64,000 bases of DNA from Bacillus_AB infantis_C (GTDB lineage: Bacteria > Bacillota > Bacilli > Bacillales > Cytobacillaceae), in NCBI RefSeq assembly GCF_050107595.1, contig NZ_JBNILH010000001.1, forward strand, positions 496,001-560,000, written 5' to 3'. A model generated the notes under the pieces. It was not told the DNA's origin. It did not search any database and saw nothing but the letters and a program-made list of their open reading frames with translations. Shown piece by piece: positions 8,217-17,123 of this stretch. The translations under genes were made by a program, and so were the position numbers. Position 1 is the stretch's first letter, and every line of letters begins with the position of its first letter.

Positions 8217-9323
8217 ATGTCGCAGCTAAAACGAACACCATTATATGAGGAATACCGGAAGCTTGGAGCAAAAACCATCGATTTTGGCGGCTGGGACCTG
8301 CCAGTGCAGTTCACAGGCATCAAAGATGAGCACGAAGCGGTCAGAACAAAAGCAGGTCTGTTCGATGTTTCCCATATGGGCGAGATAGAAGTGAAAGGGC
8401 AAGCCAGCCTGGATTTCCTGCAAAAAATGATGACCAATGATATCTCCAGGCTGAAAAGCGGCGGTGCACAGTATACCGCGATGTGCTATGAAAGCGGCGG
8501 CACTGTGGATGATTTGCTTGTGTATAAATTCGAGGACGATCATTATCTGCTGGTTGTCAATGCGGCAAATATAGAAAAGGATTATCAGTGGCTTGAAGAT
8601 CATTTGATTGAGGGCGCTGAAATCAAAAATATTTCCGATCAGACTGCCCAGCTTGCCTTGCAGGGTCCTTCAGCTGAAGTGATCCTCCAGAAGCTGGCAG
8701 GCGAAAAGGATTTAAGCGAAATAGGCTTTTTTAAATTCAGCAATGATGTGGATCTGAATGGAAAAAAAGCGCTGGTTTCCCGCACCGGCTATACGGGTGA
8801 GGATGGATTCGAAATTTACTGCCATTCGGGTGATGCCGCAAGCCTCTGGAATAATATCCTTGAAGCCGGAAAAAAAGAAGGCGTGCTGCCTTGCGGGCTT
8901 GGCTGCCGCGACACTCTAAGGTTTGAAGCCAACCTTGCGCTGTACGGGCAGGAGCTGTCGCCTGACATTACCCCCCTTGAAGCCGGAATTGGTTTTGCTG
9001 TAAAGATTAATAAAGAAGCAGATTTCATCGGCAAGCCCGTCCTTAAGCAGCAAAAAGAAAACGGTGTGCCTAGAAAGCTGGTCGGAATTGAAATGATTGA
9101 CAGGGGAATCCCGCGCCACGGCTATCCGGTGCTGGCGAATGGTGAGCAGATCGGCGAAGTGACGACAGGTACACAATCACCGACCCTGAAGAAGAACATC
9201 GGCCTTGCCCTGATCAAGACCCAATATGCAGAGCTGGGCAATGAGGTAGAAATTGAAATCCGCGGCAAACGGCTGAAAGCTGCTGTAGCTGCCACACCTT
9301 TTTATAAAAGAGATAAGAAGTGA
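8217..9323 (+). CDS. gcvT: Glycine cleavage system T protein (aminomethyltransferase)
   Basis: GcvT transfers the aminomethyl carbon from the lipoylated H protein to tetrahydrofolate, giving methylene-THF and ammonia. It is 368 aa, with the N-terminal GcvT folate-binding fold (KTIDFGGWDLPVQF, FDVSHMGEI, TNDISRL) and the C-terminal barrel (GVEMIDRG-like GIEMIDRGIPRHGY, TTGTQSPTL). The catalytic-type aspartate lies in LALQGPSAE/YTGEDGFE surroundings. Start ATG 8217 follows AAGGGGGA. It is the first gene of gcvT-gcvPA-gcvPB, controlled by the glycine riboswitch. gcvH and the L protein are not in this window. Confidence 0.97.
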   Translation: MSQLKRTPLYEEYRKLGAKTIDFGGWDLPVQFTGIKDEHEAVRTKAGLFDVSHMGEIEVKGQASLDFLQKMMTNDISRLKSGGAQYTAMCYESGGTVDDLLVYKFEDDHYLLVVNAANIEKDYQWLEDHLIEGAEIKNISDQTAQLALQGPSAEVILQKLAGEKDLSEIGFFKFSNDVDLNGKKALVSRTGYTGEDGFEIYCHSGDAASLWNNILEAGKKEGVLPCGLGCRDTLRFEANLALYGQELSPDITPLEAGIGFAVKINKEADFIGKPVLKQQKENGVPRKLVGIEMIDRGIPRHGYPVLANGEQIGEVTTGTQSPTLKKNIGLALIKTQYAELGNEVEIEIRGKRLKAAVAATPFYKRDKK

Positions 9324-9337
9324 CGGAGGGGAAAAAC

Positions 9338-10684
9338 ATGACGCATCGCTATCTGCCTATGACGGAAACAGACAAAAAGGAAATGCTTGAGAAGATCGGG
9401 GCAAGTTCGATTGACGAACTGTTCAGTGATATACCTGAAGCTGTCAGGTTTAAGGGAGAGTACAATATAAAACCGGCAAAGCCGGAAACGGCATTATTGA
9501 AGGAGCTTACCAGGCTGGCAGGAAAGAATGCGGACCTCAGGTCCAATTCTTCCTTCCTCGGAGCCGGTGTTTATGATCATTATATGCCGGTGATTGTGGA
9601 TCACGTCATTTCCCGCTCGGAATTCTATACGGCCTATACCCCGTATCAGCCGGAGATTTCCCAGGGAGAGCTGCAGGCCATCTTTGAATTCCAGACGATG
9701 ATCTGCGAGCTGACAGGCATGGATGTAGCCAACTCTTCCATGTATGACGGAGGGACTGCCCTCGCTGAGGCAGCCATGCTGTCAGCCGGCCAGACGCGCC
9801 GCAAGAAAATCCTGATCTCTGAGGCTGTACATCCTGAATCGAAGGATGTTGTCAGGAGCTATGCCAAGGGGCAATATATTGAGGTTGTGGAAATCCCGCA
9901 TAGTGACGGAATCACAGATATGGATGCACTGAAAGAACAAATGGACAGCGATACAGCTGCAGTCATTGTCCAATACCCTAACTTCTTCGGCCGCATAGAG
10001 CCGCTTAAAGAGCTGGAGGAGGTCATCCACGCTCATAAGTCCATGTTCGTCGTATCAAGCAATCCGCTTTCCCTTGGTGCTTTGACGCCTCCAGGAAAGT
10101 TCGGCGCTGATATTGTGGCAGGCGATGCGCAGCCATTCGGAATCCCGACGGCATTCGGGGGACCTCATTGCGGTTATTTTGCTGTAACCTCTAAACTGAT
10201 GAGAAAGGTGCCGGGCCGCCTTGTCGGGCAGACGGTCGATGAAGAAGGCCGCCGCGGCTTCGTACTTACCCTTCAGGCAAGGGAACAGCATATCCGCCGT
10301 GATAAAGCGACTTCCAATATATGCTCCAACCAGGCTTTGAATGCTCTTGCTGCATCTGTCGCCATGACAGCCCTCGGCAAAAAGGGCGTCAGGGATATTG
10401 CAGTCCAGAATATGCAGAAAGCCCGCTATGCCAGGGATCAGTTCAAGAAGGCCGGCTTCGAGCTTGCCTTCGAAGGCCCGATCTTTAATGAATTTGTCGT
10501 AAAGCTGAATGCACCAGTCAAGGAGATCAATAAGAGCCTGCTCGATAAAGAAATCATCGGCGGCTATGATCTCGGCAGAAGCTATCCTTCACTGGAAAAC
10601 CATATGCTGGTTGCCGTGACAGAGCTTCGCACGAAAGAAGAAATCGATACTTTTGTTAAAGAATTGGGGGATTACCATGCATAA
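9338..10684 (+). CDS. gcvPA: Glycine dehydrogenase (decarboxylating) subunit 1
   Basis: This is the N-terminal half of the P protein, which in Bacillus is split into two subunits. The complex decarboxylates glycine with PLP and loads the aminomethyl group onto GcvH. It is 448 aa, the same length as the B. subtilis subunit. Family motifs are present (SFLGAGVYDHYMP, YTPYQPEISQGELQAIFEF, GGPHCGYFAV). It lacks the PLP lysine, which resides in subunit 2. ATG 9338 follows CGGAGGGG. An upstream in-frame start at 9320 overlaps gcvT and lacks a ribosome site. Confidence 0.97.
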   Translation: MTHRYLPMTETDKKEMLEKIGASSIDELFSDIPEAVRFKGEYNIKPAKPETALLKELTRLAGKNADLRSNSSFLGAGVYDHYMPVIVDHVISRSEFYTAYTPYQPEISQGELQAIFEFQTMICELTGMDVANSSMYDGGTALAEAAMLSAGQTRRKKILISEAVHPESKDVVRSYAKGQYIEVVEIPHSDGITDMDALKEQMDSDTAAVIVQYPNFFGRIEPLKELEEVIHAHKSMFVVSSNPLSLGALTPPGKFGADIVAGDAQPFGIPTAFGGPHCGYFAVTSKLMRKVPGRLVGQTVDEEGRRGFVLTLQAREQHIRRDKATSNICSNQALNALAASVAMTALGKKGVRDIAVQNMQKARYARDQFKKAGFELAFEGPIFNEFVVKLNAPVKEINKSLLDKEIIGGYDLGRSYPSLENHMLVAVTELRTKEEIDTFVKELGDYHA

Positions 10685-12140
10685 TCAAGACCAGCCGCTG
10701 ATTTTTGAAATAAGCAAGCCGGGCCGAACAGGCTACAGCCTTCCGGATCTGGATGTACCTGAAGTGGATTTGGCTGAATTGCTGCCTGAAGGATATCTGC
10801 GTGAAGAAGAGCCTGAGCTTCCGGAAGTATCGGAACTGGACATCATGAGGCATTATACCGCTTTGTCCAAAAGAAATCATGGTGTGGATTCTGGCTTTTA
10901 TCCGCTTGGATCGTGCACGATGAAATACAATCCCAAGATCAATGAAAATGTGGCACGCTTCAACGGTTTTGCCCATATCCATCCTCTTCAGGAGGAAAGC
11001 TCAGTGCAGGGTGCATTGGAGCTTATGTATGACCTGCAGGAGCATCTGATTGAAATTACCGGAATGGACGAAGTGACACTTCAGCCTGCTGCGGGTGCAC
11101 ATGGGGAATGGACGGGATTGATGATGATCAGGGCCTTCCATGAAGCGAACGGGGATACAGAGAGGACCAAGGTCATCGTCCCTGACTCAGCGCATGGGAC
11201 CAATCCCGCATCAGCAACGGTCGCCGGCTTTGAAACCGTCACCGTTAAATCGAATGAAAATGGCCTTGTGGACCTTGAGGATCTTCGCCGTGTAGTCGGA
11301 TCCGATACAGCTGCCCTGATGCTGACGAATCCGAACACTCTTGGACTGTTTGAAGAAAACATCCTTGAAATGGCAGAGATTGTCCACGGTGCCGGCGGCA
11401 AGCTTTATTATGACGGTGCCAACCTGAATGCGGTCCTTTCCAAAGCGCGGCCTGGAGATATGGGATTCGATGTTGTCCATCTGAATCTCCATAAAACATT
11501 CACAGGTCCTCACGGAGGGGGAGGGCCCGGGTCAGGTCCGGTCGGCGTAAAGAAAGACCTGATACCATATCTGCCTAAACCAATCGTTGCTAAGCGCGGT
11601 GAGGAATTTGTCCTTGATTATGACCGTCCGCAATCGATTGGAAGGGTCAAACCGTATTATGGAAACTTCGGCATCAATGTGCGCGCTTATACTTATATTC
11701 GCACAATGGGGCCGGACGGCTTGAAAAATGTAACAGAATTCGCCGTCCTGAATGCAAATTATATGATGAGGCGCCTGGCGGAATACTATGATCTTCCATT
11801 CGACAGGCACTGCAAGCATGAGTTTGTACTCAGTGGAAAGCGCCAGAAAAAGCTTGGCGTCAGAACGCTTGACATTGCGAAGCGCCTGCTCGATTTCGGC
11901 TATCATCCGCCTACCATCTACTTCCCGCTGAATGTAGAGGAGTGCATCATGATCGAGCCGACTGAAACAGAATCAAAAGAAACTTTGGACAGCTTCATTG
12001 AAGCAATGATCCAGATTGCCAAGGAAGCGGAGGAAAATCCTGAGATCGTGCAGGAAGCGCCGCATACAACAGTCATCGGCCGCCTGGATGAGACCCTGGC
12101 TGCAAGAAAACCGGTCCTCCGGTATAAGAAAGAAGCTTAG
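10677..12140 (+). CDS. gcvPB: Glycine dehydrogenase (decarboxylating) subunit 2
   Basis: This is the C-terminal half of the split P protein, carrying the PLP cofactor. It is 487 aa. The PLP lysine is in the motif HLNLHKTF (about K273), followed by the glycine-rich GPHGGGGPGSGP loop. Other conserved stretches are FYPLGSCTMKYNPKIN and PDSAHGTNPASA. ATG 10677 overlaps gcvPA by 8 bp with GGGGG upstream, showing translational coupling of the two subunits. Confidence 0.97.
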   Translation: MHNQDQPLIFEISKPGRTGYSLPDLDVPEVDLAELLPEGYLREEEPELPEVSELDIMRHYTALSKRNHGVDSGFYPLGSCTMKYNPKINENVARFNGFAHIHPLQEESSVQGALELMYDLQEHLIEITGMDEVTLQPAAGAHGEWTGLMMIRAFHEANGDTERTKVIVPDSAHGTNPASATVAGFETVTVKSNENGLVDLEDLRRVVGSDTAALMLTNPNTLGLFEENILEMAEIVHGAGGKLYYDGANLNAVLSKARPGDMGFDVVHLNLHKTFTGPHGGGGPGSGPVGVKKDLIPYLPKPIVAKRGEEFVLDYDRPQSIGRVKPYYGNFGINVRAYTYIRTMGPDGLKNVTEFAVLNANYMMRRLAEYYDLPFDRHCKHEFVLSGKRQKKLGVRTLDIAKRLLDFGYHPPTIYFPLNVEECIMIEPTETESKETLDSFIEAMIQIAKEAEENPEIVQEAPHTTVIGRLDETLAARKPVLRYKKEA

Positions 12141-12157
12141 TTCAGATTGGCATTGGA

Positions 12158-12195
12158 GGGCGAAACACGGCATTGGCGCTGTGCTTCGCCCTTTA
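12158..12195 (+). terminator. Terminator after gcvPB
   Basis: GGGCGAAACACGGC pairs imperfectly with GCGCTGTGCTTCGCCC (outer GGGCGAA/TTCGCCC perfect), followed by TTTATT. Confidence 0.7.
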
Positions 12196-12220
12196 TTATG
12201 GTTTAATATGATCACACGGA

Positions 12221-12254
12221 AAAAGGGTCCAGCCATAAGGCTGGACCCTTTTTT
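12221..12254. terminator. Bidirectional terminator between gcvPB and yqhL
   Basis: AAAAGGGTCCAGCC pairs with GGCTGGACCCTTTT around a short ATAA loop. The A run on one side and the T run on the other let it serve both the plus-strand gcv operon and the minus-strand yqhL gene. Confidence 0.9.
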
Positions 12255-12280
12255 ACTCATGTATAGAAGGGAGTCATCCC

Positions 12281-12664
12281 TTATTTCTTCGCTTTTATTT
12301 TGCCTGACCATTTTTTGAAGCCGCCCTGCAGCTGGTGGAGGTCTTTATAGCCTCTGCGGTATAAGAACTGGGCTGCGCGTCCGCTGCGCATTCCGCTTTG
12401 GCAGTACAGGTATACAGGCTTGTCCGGGCGGATTTCCTTCATGCGCATTTTCATCTGTGATAACGGGATATTCCTGGACCCCAGGATGTGGCCGGCATCA
12501 AATTCATTCGGCTCCCGGACATCAATCAGCTGGGCCTTCCGGTATCCTGCGCGGAATTCATCCTCTGTCAAGGTCTTGACGACTTTGCGCTGATAGAGCC
12601 ATGATACGACAGAATAGGTAACAAAGCCCCCGATAATGATTAAAAGAATATAAAGTGTATCCAA
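12281..12664 (-). CDS. yqhL: YqhL, membrane-anchored rhodanese-like protein
   Basis: This is a 127-aa protein with an N-terminal transmembrane helix (YILLIIIGGFVTYSVVSWLY) followed by one rhodanese domain. The active-site loop YLYCQSGMRSGRA places the putative persulfide cysteine at about residue 88, so it may carry or transfer sulfur at the membrane. The physiological acceptor is unknown. The start is TTG 12664. The apparent GTG start at 12682 sits immediately before AAAGGAGAAG, which is the ribosome site for the TTG. The gene is monocistronic and convergent with gcv. Confidence 0.87.
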   Translation of the reverse strand: MDTLYILLIIIGGFVTYSVVSWLYQRKVVKTLTEDEFRAGYRKAQLIDVREPNEFDAGHILGSRNIPLSQMKMRMKEIRPDKPVYLYCQSGMRSGRAAQFLYRRGYKDLHQLQGGFKKWSGKIKAKK

Positions 12665-12904
12665 TGTGACTTCTCCTTTCACGTATAGCTACGCCAGCTT
12701 TTATTATATAAGCCGGCAGGCATGTGAGTAAAGGAATTCGTGCAAAATTCACGTATTTCTCACGTTTTCGGATTTGCTGCAGACAAAGCGGGCGAGACGG
12801 GATTTTGAAATATTAGGAAAGGGCTGTTTGCTTTGTTTTTTCCGCCCATTTTGATAGACTAGAAAACATGTGCAAGACTCATAACATGAAAAAGAGGGTT
12901 ACAT

Positions 12905-13741
12905 ATGGCAAAAGAAACTTGGAGATTTATTGATTCGGGCTTTGGTTCCCCATCTTTCAATATGGCTTTGGATGAGGCACTCCTCGAGTGGAACAGCGAG
13001 GGGAAGATTCCGCCTGTCATCCGCTTCTACGGATGGGATCCGGCAACGCTTTCCATTGGCTATTTTCAAAAAGCGGAAAAGGAAATCGATATGGACGCCG
13101 TCCAAAAACATGGTCTGGGGTTTGTTCGCCGTCCGACAGGCGGACGGGGCGTCCTGCATGAGCATGAGCTTACGTACAGTGTCATCGTTTCAGAGGACCA
13201 TCCTGAAATGCCGAAAACCGTTACCGAGGCCTACCGGGTGATCTCTGAAGGGATTCTTAAGGGGTTCCACAATCTTGGAATGGATGCCTATTTTGCTGTC
13301 CCGAAGACAGCCGAGGAGAGGGAGTCGCTGAAGAATCCGCGTTCTTCCGTCTGCTTTGATGCACCAAGCTGGTATGAGCTTGTTGTCGAGGGAAGAAAGG
13401 TTGCCGGAAGTGCCCAGACAAGGCAGAAGGGTGTCATACTCCAGCACGGATCCATCCTGCTCGACCTTGATGAAGATAAGCTTTTCAGCCTGTTCAAGTA
13501 TCCGAATGACCGTGTGAAGGAAAGGATGCAGAGAGCGTTCAAAAGCAAAGCCGTTGCCATCAACGAGCTGAGCCGGGACAAAGTCACAATCGGACAGGCC
13601 AAGGAAGCCTTCAGAAAGGGCTTTGAGGAAGGGCTTGACATTCAGCTTGAACCTTATGAGCTTTCCGCTGAAGAAATGGAATATGTGAACAAAATTGCAA
13701 AAGACCGATATGAAAACGATGAATGGAATTTTAAAAGATAG
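12905..13741 (+). CDS. lipM: Octanoyl-[ACP]:protein octanoyltransferase LipM
   Basis: LipM moves octanoyl from acyl carrier protein onto GcvH, the first step of lipoate assembly in Bacillus. It is 278 aa, identical in length to B. subtilis LipM, and belongs to the biotin/lipoate ligase fold. Visible motifs are RRPTGGRGVLHEHELTYS, the catalytic cysteine in SSVCFDAPSWYEL (C150), and VAGSAQTRQKG with the conserved lysine nearby. It sits near gcv, whose H protein it modifies, and also serves the E2 subunit encoded at 58.6 kb. Its TAG stop uses the first base of a MITE-like repeat. Confidence 0.96.
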   Translation: MAKETWRFIDSGFGSPSFNMALDEALLEWNSEGKIPPVIRFYGWDPATLSIGYFQKAEKEIDMDAVQKHGLGFVRRPTGGRGVLHEHELTYSVIVSEDHPEMPKTVTEAYRVISEGILKGFHNLGMDAYFAVPKTAEERESLKNPRSSVCFDAPSWYELVVEGRKVAGSAQTRQKGVILQHGSILLDLDEDKLFSLFKYPNDRVKERMQRAFKSKAVAINELSRDKVTIGQAKEAFRKGFEEGLDIQLEPYELSAEEMEYVNKIAKDRYENDEWNFKR

Positions 13742-13854
13742 ACTGTGTTAGTGTACCTCGTTGATTTTGGGCTCATTCGTGTGAAACAGAGTTTCACACG
13801 CATTTCAGCACAGCTGAAATGAGCCCAAAATCAATAACAATGTTTAACAAAGCC
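13741..13854. mobile_element. MITE-like palindromic repeat, copy 1
   Basis: This 114-bp imperfect palindrome is shared with 46564-46660 in the opposite orientation. Its left tip reads GACTGTGTTAGTGTACCTCG. Its right tip, on the other strand, reads GGCTTTGTTAAACATTGTTA. Both tips continue into TTGATTTTGGGCTCAT. The core holds GTGTGAAAC/GTTTCACAC. Compared with copy 2 it has about 17 extra bases (a TTTCAGC/GCTGAAA hairpin). There is no coding capacity and no clear direct repeat at the ends. The first base supplies the last base of the lipM stop codon. Confidence 0.75.
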
Positions 13855-13892
13855 AACAGAAAAAAAGCGGCCCTGTCGCTTTTTTTCTGTTT
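13855..13892 (+). terminator. Terminator downstream of lipM
   Basis: ACAGAAAAAAAGCG pairs with CGCTTTTTTTCTGT around GCCCTG. It immediately follows the MITE-like element and is the likely lipM terminator. Confidence 0.8.
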
Positions 13893-14219
13893 GATGCGGA
13901 ATTTCGCACATCCAATTTATGAATATTTTTCCATGGGATTCATACTCAAAACGCAAACCCCGAAATTTGCCGAAAATAATCGTTTACTGTCATTAATCGG
14001 GCAATATCTCTTCTTATCTCTAAAATCTAGTTTTTTCTGAGTTTGACAAAATTAAATTGATTTGACCTCCGATACAATATATAGTGGTGTCGAAAATATT
14101 TTATATACTATATATTGATTTTGAGGTTTTGGATATGATAACTTAAGGGTATTCAAAAAAACAAATAGAAGCTTGGCTTTCTATTAAAAATAGAAAGATA
14201 CATTGAAGGAGCTGTGTGT
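13893..14219 (+). promoter_or_regulatory. nrdJ promoter region with two NrdR boxes
   Basis: A sigma-A-like promoter, TTGATT (14057-14062), 17 bp, TATAGT (14080-14085), fits the position. Two palindromic NrdR-type boxes are visible: CAATATATAG (14075-14084, overlapping the -10) and CTATATATTG (14108-14117). They are 33 bp apart, about three helical turns, which is the known arrangement for the ribonucleotide reductase repressor NrdR. No cobalamin riboswitch is visible, although NrdJ uses B12. The first part, 13893-14040, shows nothing recognisable. Confidence 0.75.
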
Positions 14220-16769
14220 ATGTCTGTCGTGCTAGGACAAAAAGCAAAAGTGAACATCGAACAATTAAACCAGGATATCCGCCTATTCCCCCAGGTGCAT
14301 CCGATCACCCCTGATATGAAAATCACCCATAAAGGGGTTTCGCGTCTGGTCATGCTGGACCGCTATACGTTCAAGGATACAGAAAAGATCACTCTGGCAA
14401 ACGGGGACTTCGTCGTCCTGACTGTCAAAGAAGATCCAAAATTCCCTGCCCGCGGCCTTGGCTTCATCCAGGAGATTGACTGGGAGAACAAGACAGCCAG
14501 AGTATTGGTGGAGGAAGAATTCCGCGGCGTTCTTGATAATCCGGATGAGCCGGTGATCACAAAATCGCTGGATGTGATCGAAAAGCCGCTTGAAATCTAT
14601 TATGAGCAGATTGCAAAGCGCAATGCGACAGGCCTGGCAGCAGCAGAGGCAACAGAAGAGAAGCGCAAAGAATGGTTTGAGAAATTTTACCACGAGCTTG
14701 TCAGCCTGAATTTTATCCCTGCCGGAAGGGTGCTTTATGGCGCTGGTGCGGATACGGATGTTACTTACTTTAACTGCTATGTCATGCCGTTTGTGCAGGA
14801 TTCACGCGAAGGGATTTCAGAGCATCGCAAGCAGGTAATGGAAATCATGAGCAGGGGCGGCGGAGTCGGAACAAACGGATCGACGTTAAGGCCGCGCAAC
14901 ACGCTGGCCCGCGGAGTGAACGGCAAATCTTCCGGTTCGGTTTCATGGCTTGATGACATTGCGAAACTGACTCATCTGGTTGAGCAGGGCGGTTCAAGGA
15001 GAGGTGCGCAAATGATTATGCTCACCGACTGGCATCCTGATATCATCGAATTCATCATCTCAAAAATGCAGAACCCGCGCATCCTCCGTTTCCTGCTTGA
15101 AAACACACAGGATGAAACAATTAAACGGTATGCAAGCGAAAAGCTGAAATTCACTCCGCTGACTGAGCAGGAGACCAATATGTATCAGGGAATCATCAAT
15201 TATAAACAAATCCCCGGACTTGGCGGCTTCAACGAGAAGATCATCAGAGATGCGGAAAATAAGCTTGCTGCCGGAGGCAATTATACTGTCCATAATCCGG
15301 AGTTCCTGACAGGCGCCAATATCTCAGTGTGCCTGACAAAGGACTTCATGGATGCAGTCGAAAAAGATGAAGAATATGAGCTGCGCTTCCCTGACGTGGA
15401 GTCATATGATGCCGAAACTATGAAGATCTACAATGAAGAATGGCATAAAATCGGCGATGTCAGAGAATGGGAAAAGCTTGGCCATAAAGTGCGCACCTAC
15501 CGCAAAATCAAGGCAAAAGAGCTTTGGAACCTGATCAATATCTGTGCGACATATTCCGCAGAGCCAGGCATTTTCTTCATCGACAATGCGAATGATATGA
15601 CAAATGCACAAGCCTACGGACAGAAGGTAGTAGCGACGAACCCTTGCGGAGAGCAGCCGCTGGCGCCATATTCTGTCTGCAATCTTGCCGCTGTCAATCT
15701 TGCTGAAATGGCTGACAAGGAAAACAAAACAGTCGACTTTGAAAAGCTGGCCCGCACTGTTGAAGTTGGTGTCCGCATGCAGGATAACGTCATTGACGCT
15801 ACGCCATATTTCCTTGAAGAAAACAAAAAGCAGGCTCTGGGAGAGCGCCGTGTTGGACTTGGCGTCATGGGACTGCATGATCTGCTGATCTACTGTGAGA
15901 CTGAATACGGTTCAGAAAAAGGCAATGAACTGATCGATAAAGTATTTGAAACGATTGCTGTAACAGCATATAAAGCTTCAGTTGAGCTTGCCGGCGAAAA
16001 AGGCAGCTTCCCGTTCCTGACAGGTGAGACGGAAGAAGAAACAAACAGGCTCCGCCAGAACTTCACAGAAACCGGATTTATGCAGAAAATGCCAGAAGAT
16101 GTGAGACAGTCCATCCTTGAAAAAGGAATCCGCAATTCCCACCTGCTGACTGTCGCACCGACAGGATCTACAGGTACCATGGTCGGGGTTTCAACAGGGC
16201 TTGAACCATACTTCTCCTTCTCATATTTCAGGAGCGGCCGATTAGGAAAGTTCATTGAGGTGAAGGCAGATATCGTACAAGAGTATCTGGACCGCAACCC
16301 TGATGCAGATCCTGAGAACCTGCCGGAATGGTTTATTTCCGCTATGGAGCTTTCCCCTGAAGCACATGCCGATGTTCAATGTGTCATCCAGCGCTGGATT
16401 GACAGTTCTATAAGCAAGACGGTCAATGCACCGAAGGGCTATAGCGTTGAACAGGTGGAAGCTGTGTATGAACGCCTGTACCGCGGCGGAGCGAAAGGCG
16501 GAACAGTATATGTCGACGGTTCCCGCGACTCGCAGGTCCTTACGCTAAAAGCGGAAGAAAACACCTTTGATGAGGAAGAAGCTAAAGAAGAAAAGCCGAA
16601 GCAGCGTGTTGTGCTGGTTGACACAATCAGTGACCTCAGATCGACAGATGTAACTATCGGTTCAGAAGTAGGCAACACCTGCCCGGTATGCCGACAGGGC
16701 AAGGTAAAAGAAATCGGCGGCTGCAATACCTGCACAAACTGTAATGCCCAATTGAAATGCGGCTTGTAA
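14220..16769 (+). CDS. nrdJ: Adenosylcobalamin-dependent (class II) ribonucleotide reductase
   Basis: NrdJ reduces ribonucleotides to deoxyribonucleotides using adenosylcobalamin to generate the thiyl radical, so it works with or without oxygen. It is 849 aa. Signature stretches are FNCYVMP, GGGVGTNGSTLRPR, the active-site ATNPCGEQPLAPYSVCNLAAVNL, and GVMGLHDLL. The C-terminal tail has paired cysteines (CPVC...CNTCTNC...CGL, from about residue 821) that act as the redox shuttle and/or bind zinc. ATG 14220 follows GAAGGAG. GTG 14214 is too close to it. The gene stands alone between lipM and splB, which are near neighbours of yqhO in B. subtilis, so nrdJ and splB look inserted into that order. 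Confidence 0.95.
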   Translation: MSVVLGQKAKVNIEQLNQDIRLFPQVHPITPDMKITHKGVSRLVMLDRYTFKDTEKITLANGDFVVLTVKEDPKFPARGLGFIQEIDWENKTARVLVEEEFRGVLDNPDEPVITKSLDVIEKPLEIYYEQIAKRNATGLAAAEATEEKRKEWFEKFYHELVSLNFIPAGRVLYGAGADTDVTYFNCYVMPFVQDSREGISEHRKQVMEIMSRGGGVGTNGSTLRPRNTLARGVNGKSSGSVSWLDDIAKLTHLVEQGGSRRGAQMIMLTDWHPDIIEFIISKMQNPRILRFLLENTQDETIKRYASEKLKFTPLTEQETNMYQGIINYKQIPGLGGFNEKIIRDAENKLAAGGNYTVHNPEFLTGANISVCLTKDFMDAVEKDEEYELRFPDVESYDAETMKIYNEEWHKIGDVREWEKLGHKVRTYRKIKAKELWNLINICATYSAEPGIFFIDNANDMTNAQAYGQKVVATNPCGEQPLAPYSVCNLAAVNLAEMADKENKTVDFEKLARTVEVGVRMQDNVIDATPYFLEENKKQALGERRVGLGVMGLHDLLIYCETEYGSEKGNELIDKVFETIAVTAYKASVELAGEKGSFPFLTGETEEETNRLRQNFTETGFMQKMPEDVRQSILEKGIRNSHLLTVAPTGSTGTMVGVSTGLEPYFSFSYFRSGRLGKFIEVKADIVQEYLDRNPDADPENLPEWFISAMELSPEAHADVQCVIQRWIDSSISKTVNAPKGYSVEQVEAVYERLYRGGAKGGTVYVDGSRDSQVLTLKAEENTFDEEEAKEEKPKQRVVLVDTISDLRSTDVTIGSEVGNTCPVCRQGKVKEIGGCNTCTNCNAQLKCGL

Positions 16770-16785
16770 AATTTTCATAAACAGT

Positions 16786-16824
16786 AAAAAGAGGATGGAA
16801 AAATTTTTCCGTCCTCTTTTTTTC
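16786..16824 (+). terminator. Terminator after nrdJ
   Basis: AAAAAGAGGATGGAAAAA pairs with TTTTTCCGTCCTCTTTTT (one mismatch), followed by more T. Confidence 0.88.
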
Positions 16825-16855
16825 GGTTTCTTCCCAAAAAGGCTCATACTATTAG

Positions 16856-17030
16856 AAAAGCGCAACCGCCCTGGTCACCCAAAGGAACGCAGACTAAGAA
16901 CGCCACGTCCTGTGGCAACGTCTGCATAACCCCCATCCTGGGGACCTCAAGACAATCCTCCCAGAAAGGCGTTCTTTGCCTTGGAGGATTGGCTTGTGAC
17001 CTCGAGGGGGTAGGCGCAGCTGCTAGACAG
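16856..17030 (+). repeat. Structured repeat, locus A (long form)
   Basis: One copy of the four-locus repeat family. It begins AAAAGCGCAACCGCC and contains, in order, an outer arm pair GCAGAC/GTCTGC enclosing GCCAC-gtcct-GTGGC, a CCCC-c-atcct-GGGG hairpin, and CTCAAG. A long hairpin with perfect 9-bp arms CAATCCTCC/GGAGGATTG (16953-16961, 16983-16991) follows around the conserved core AAAGGCGTTCTTTGCC, then CTCGAGG. It fills most of the gap between nrdJ and splB. This is the most diverged copy at its two ends. Confidence 0.8.
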
Positions 17031-17123
17031 TGATCAAATTAGAAAAAATATATACTTTCTTATCTTGATAAAAAAGTGCCGGCGACATGCCGGCAGGCAA
17101 GCAAAAATAGAAACGGGGTTATA

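Noticed and set aside
13893..14219. Cobalamin riboswitch upstream of nrdJ
   Set aside because: No B12-box or characteristic junctions are visible. The region is AT-rich and explained by NrdR boxes and a promoter.
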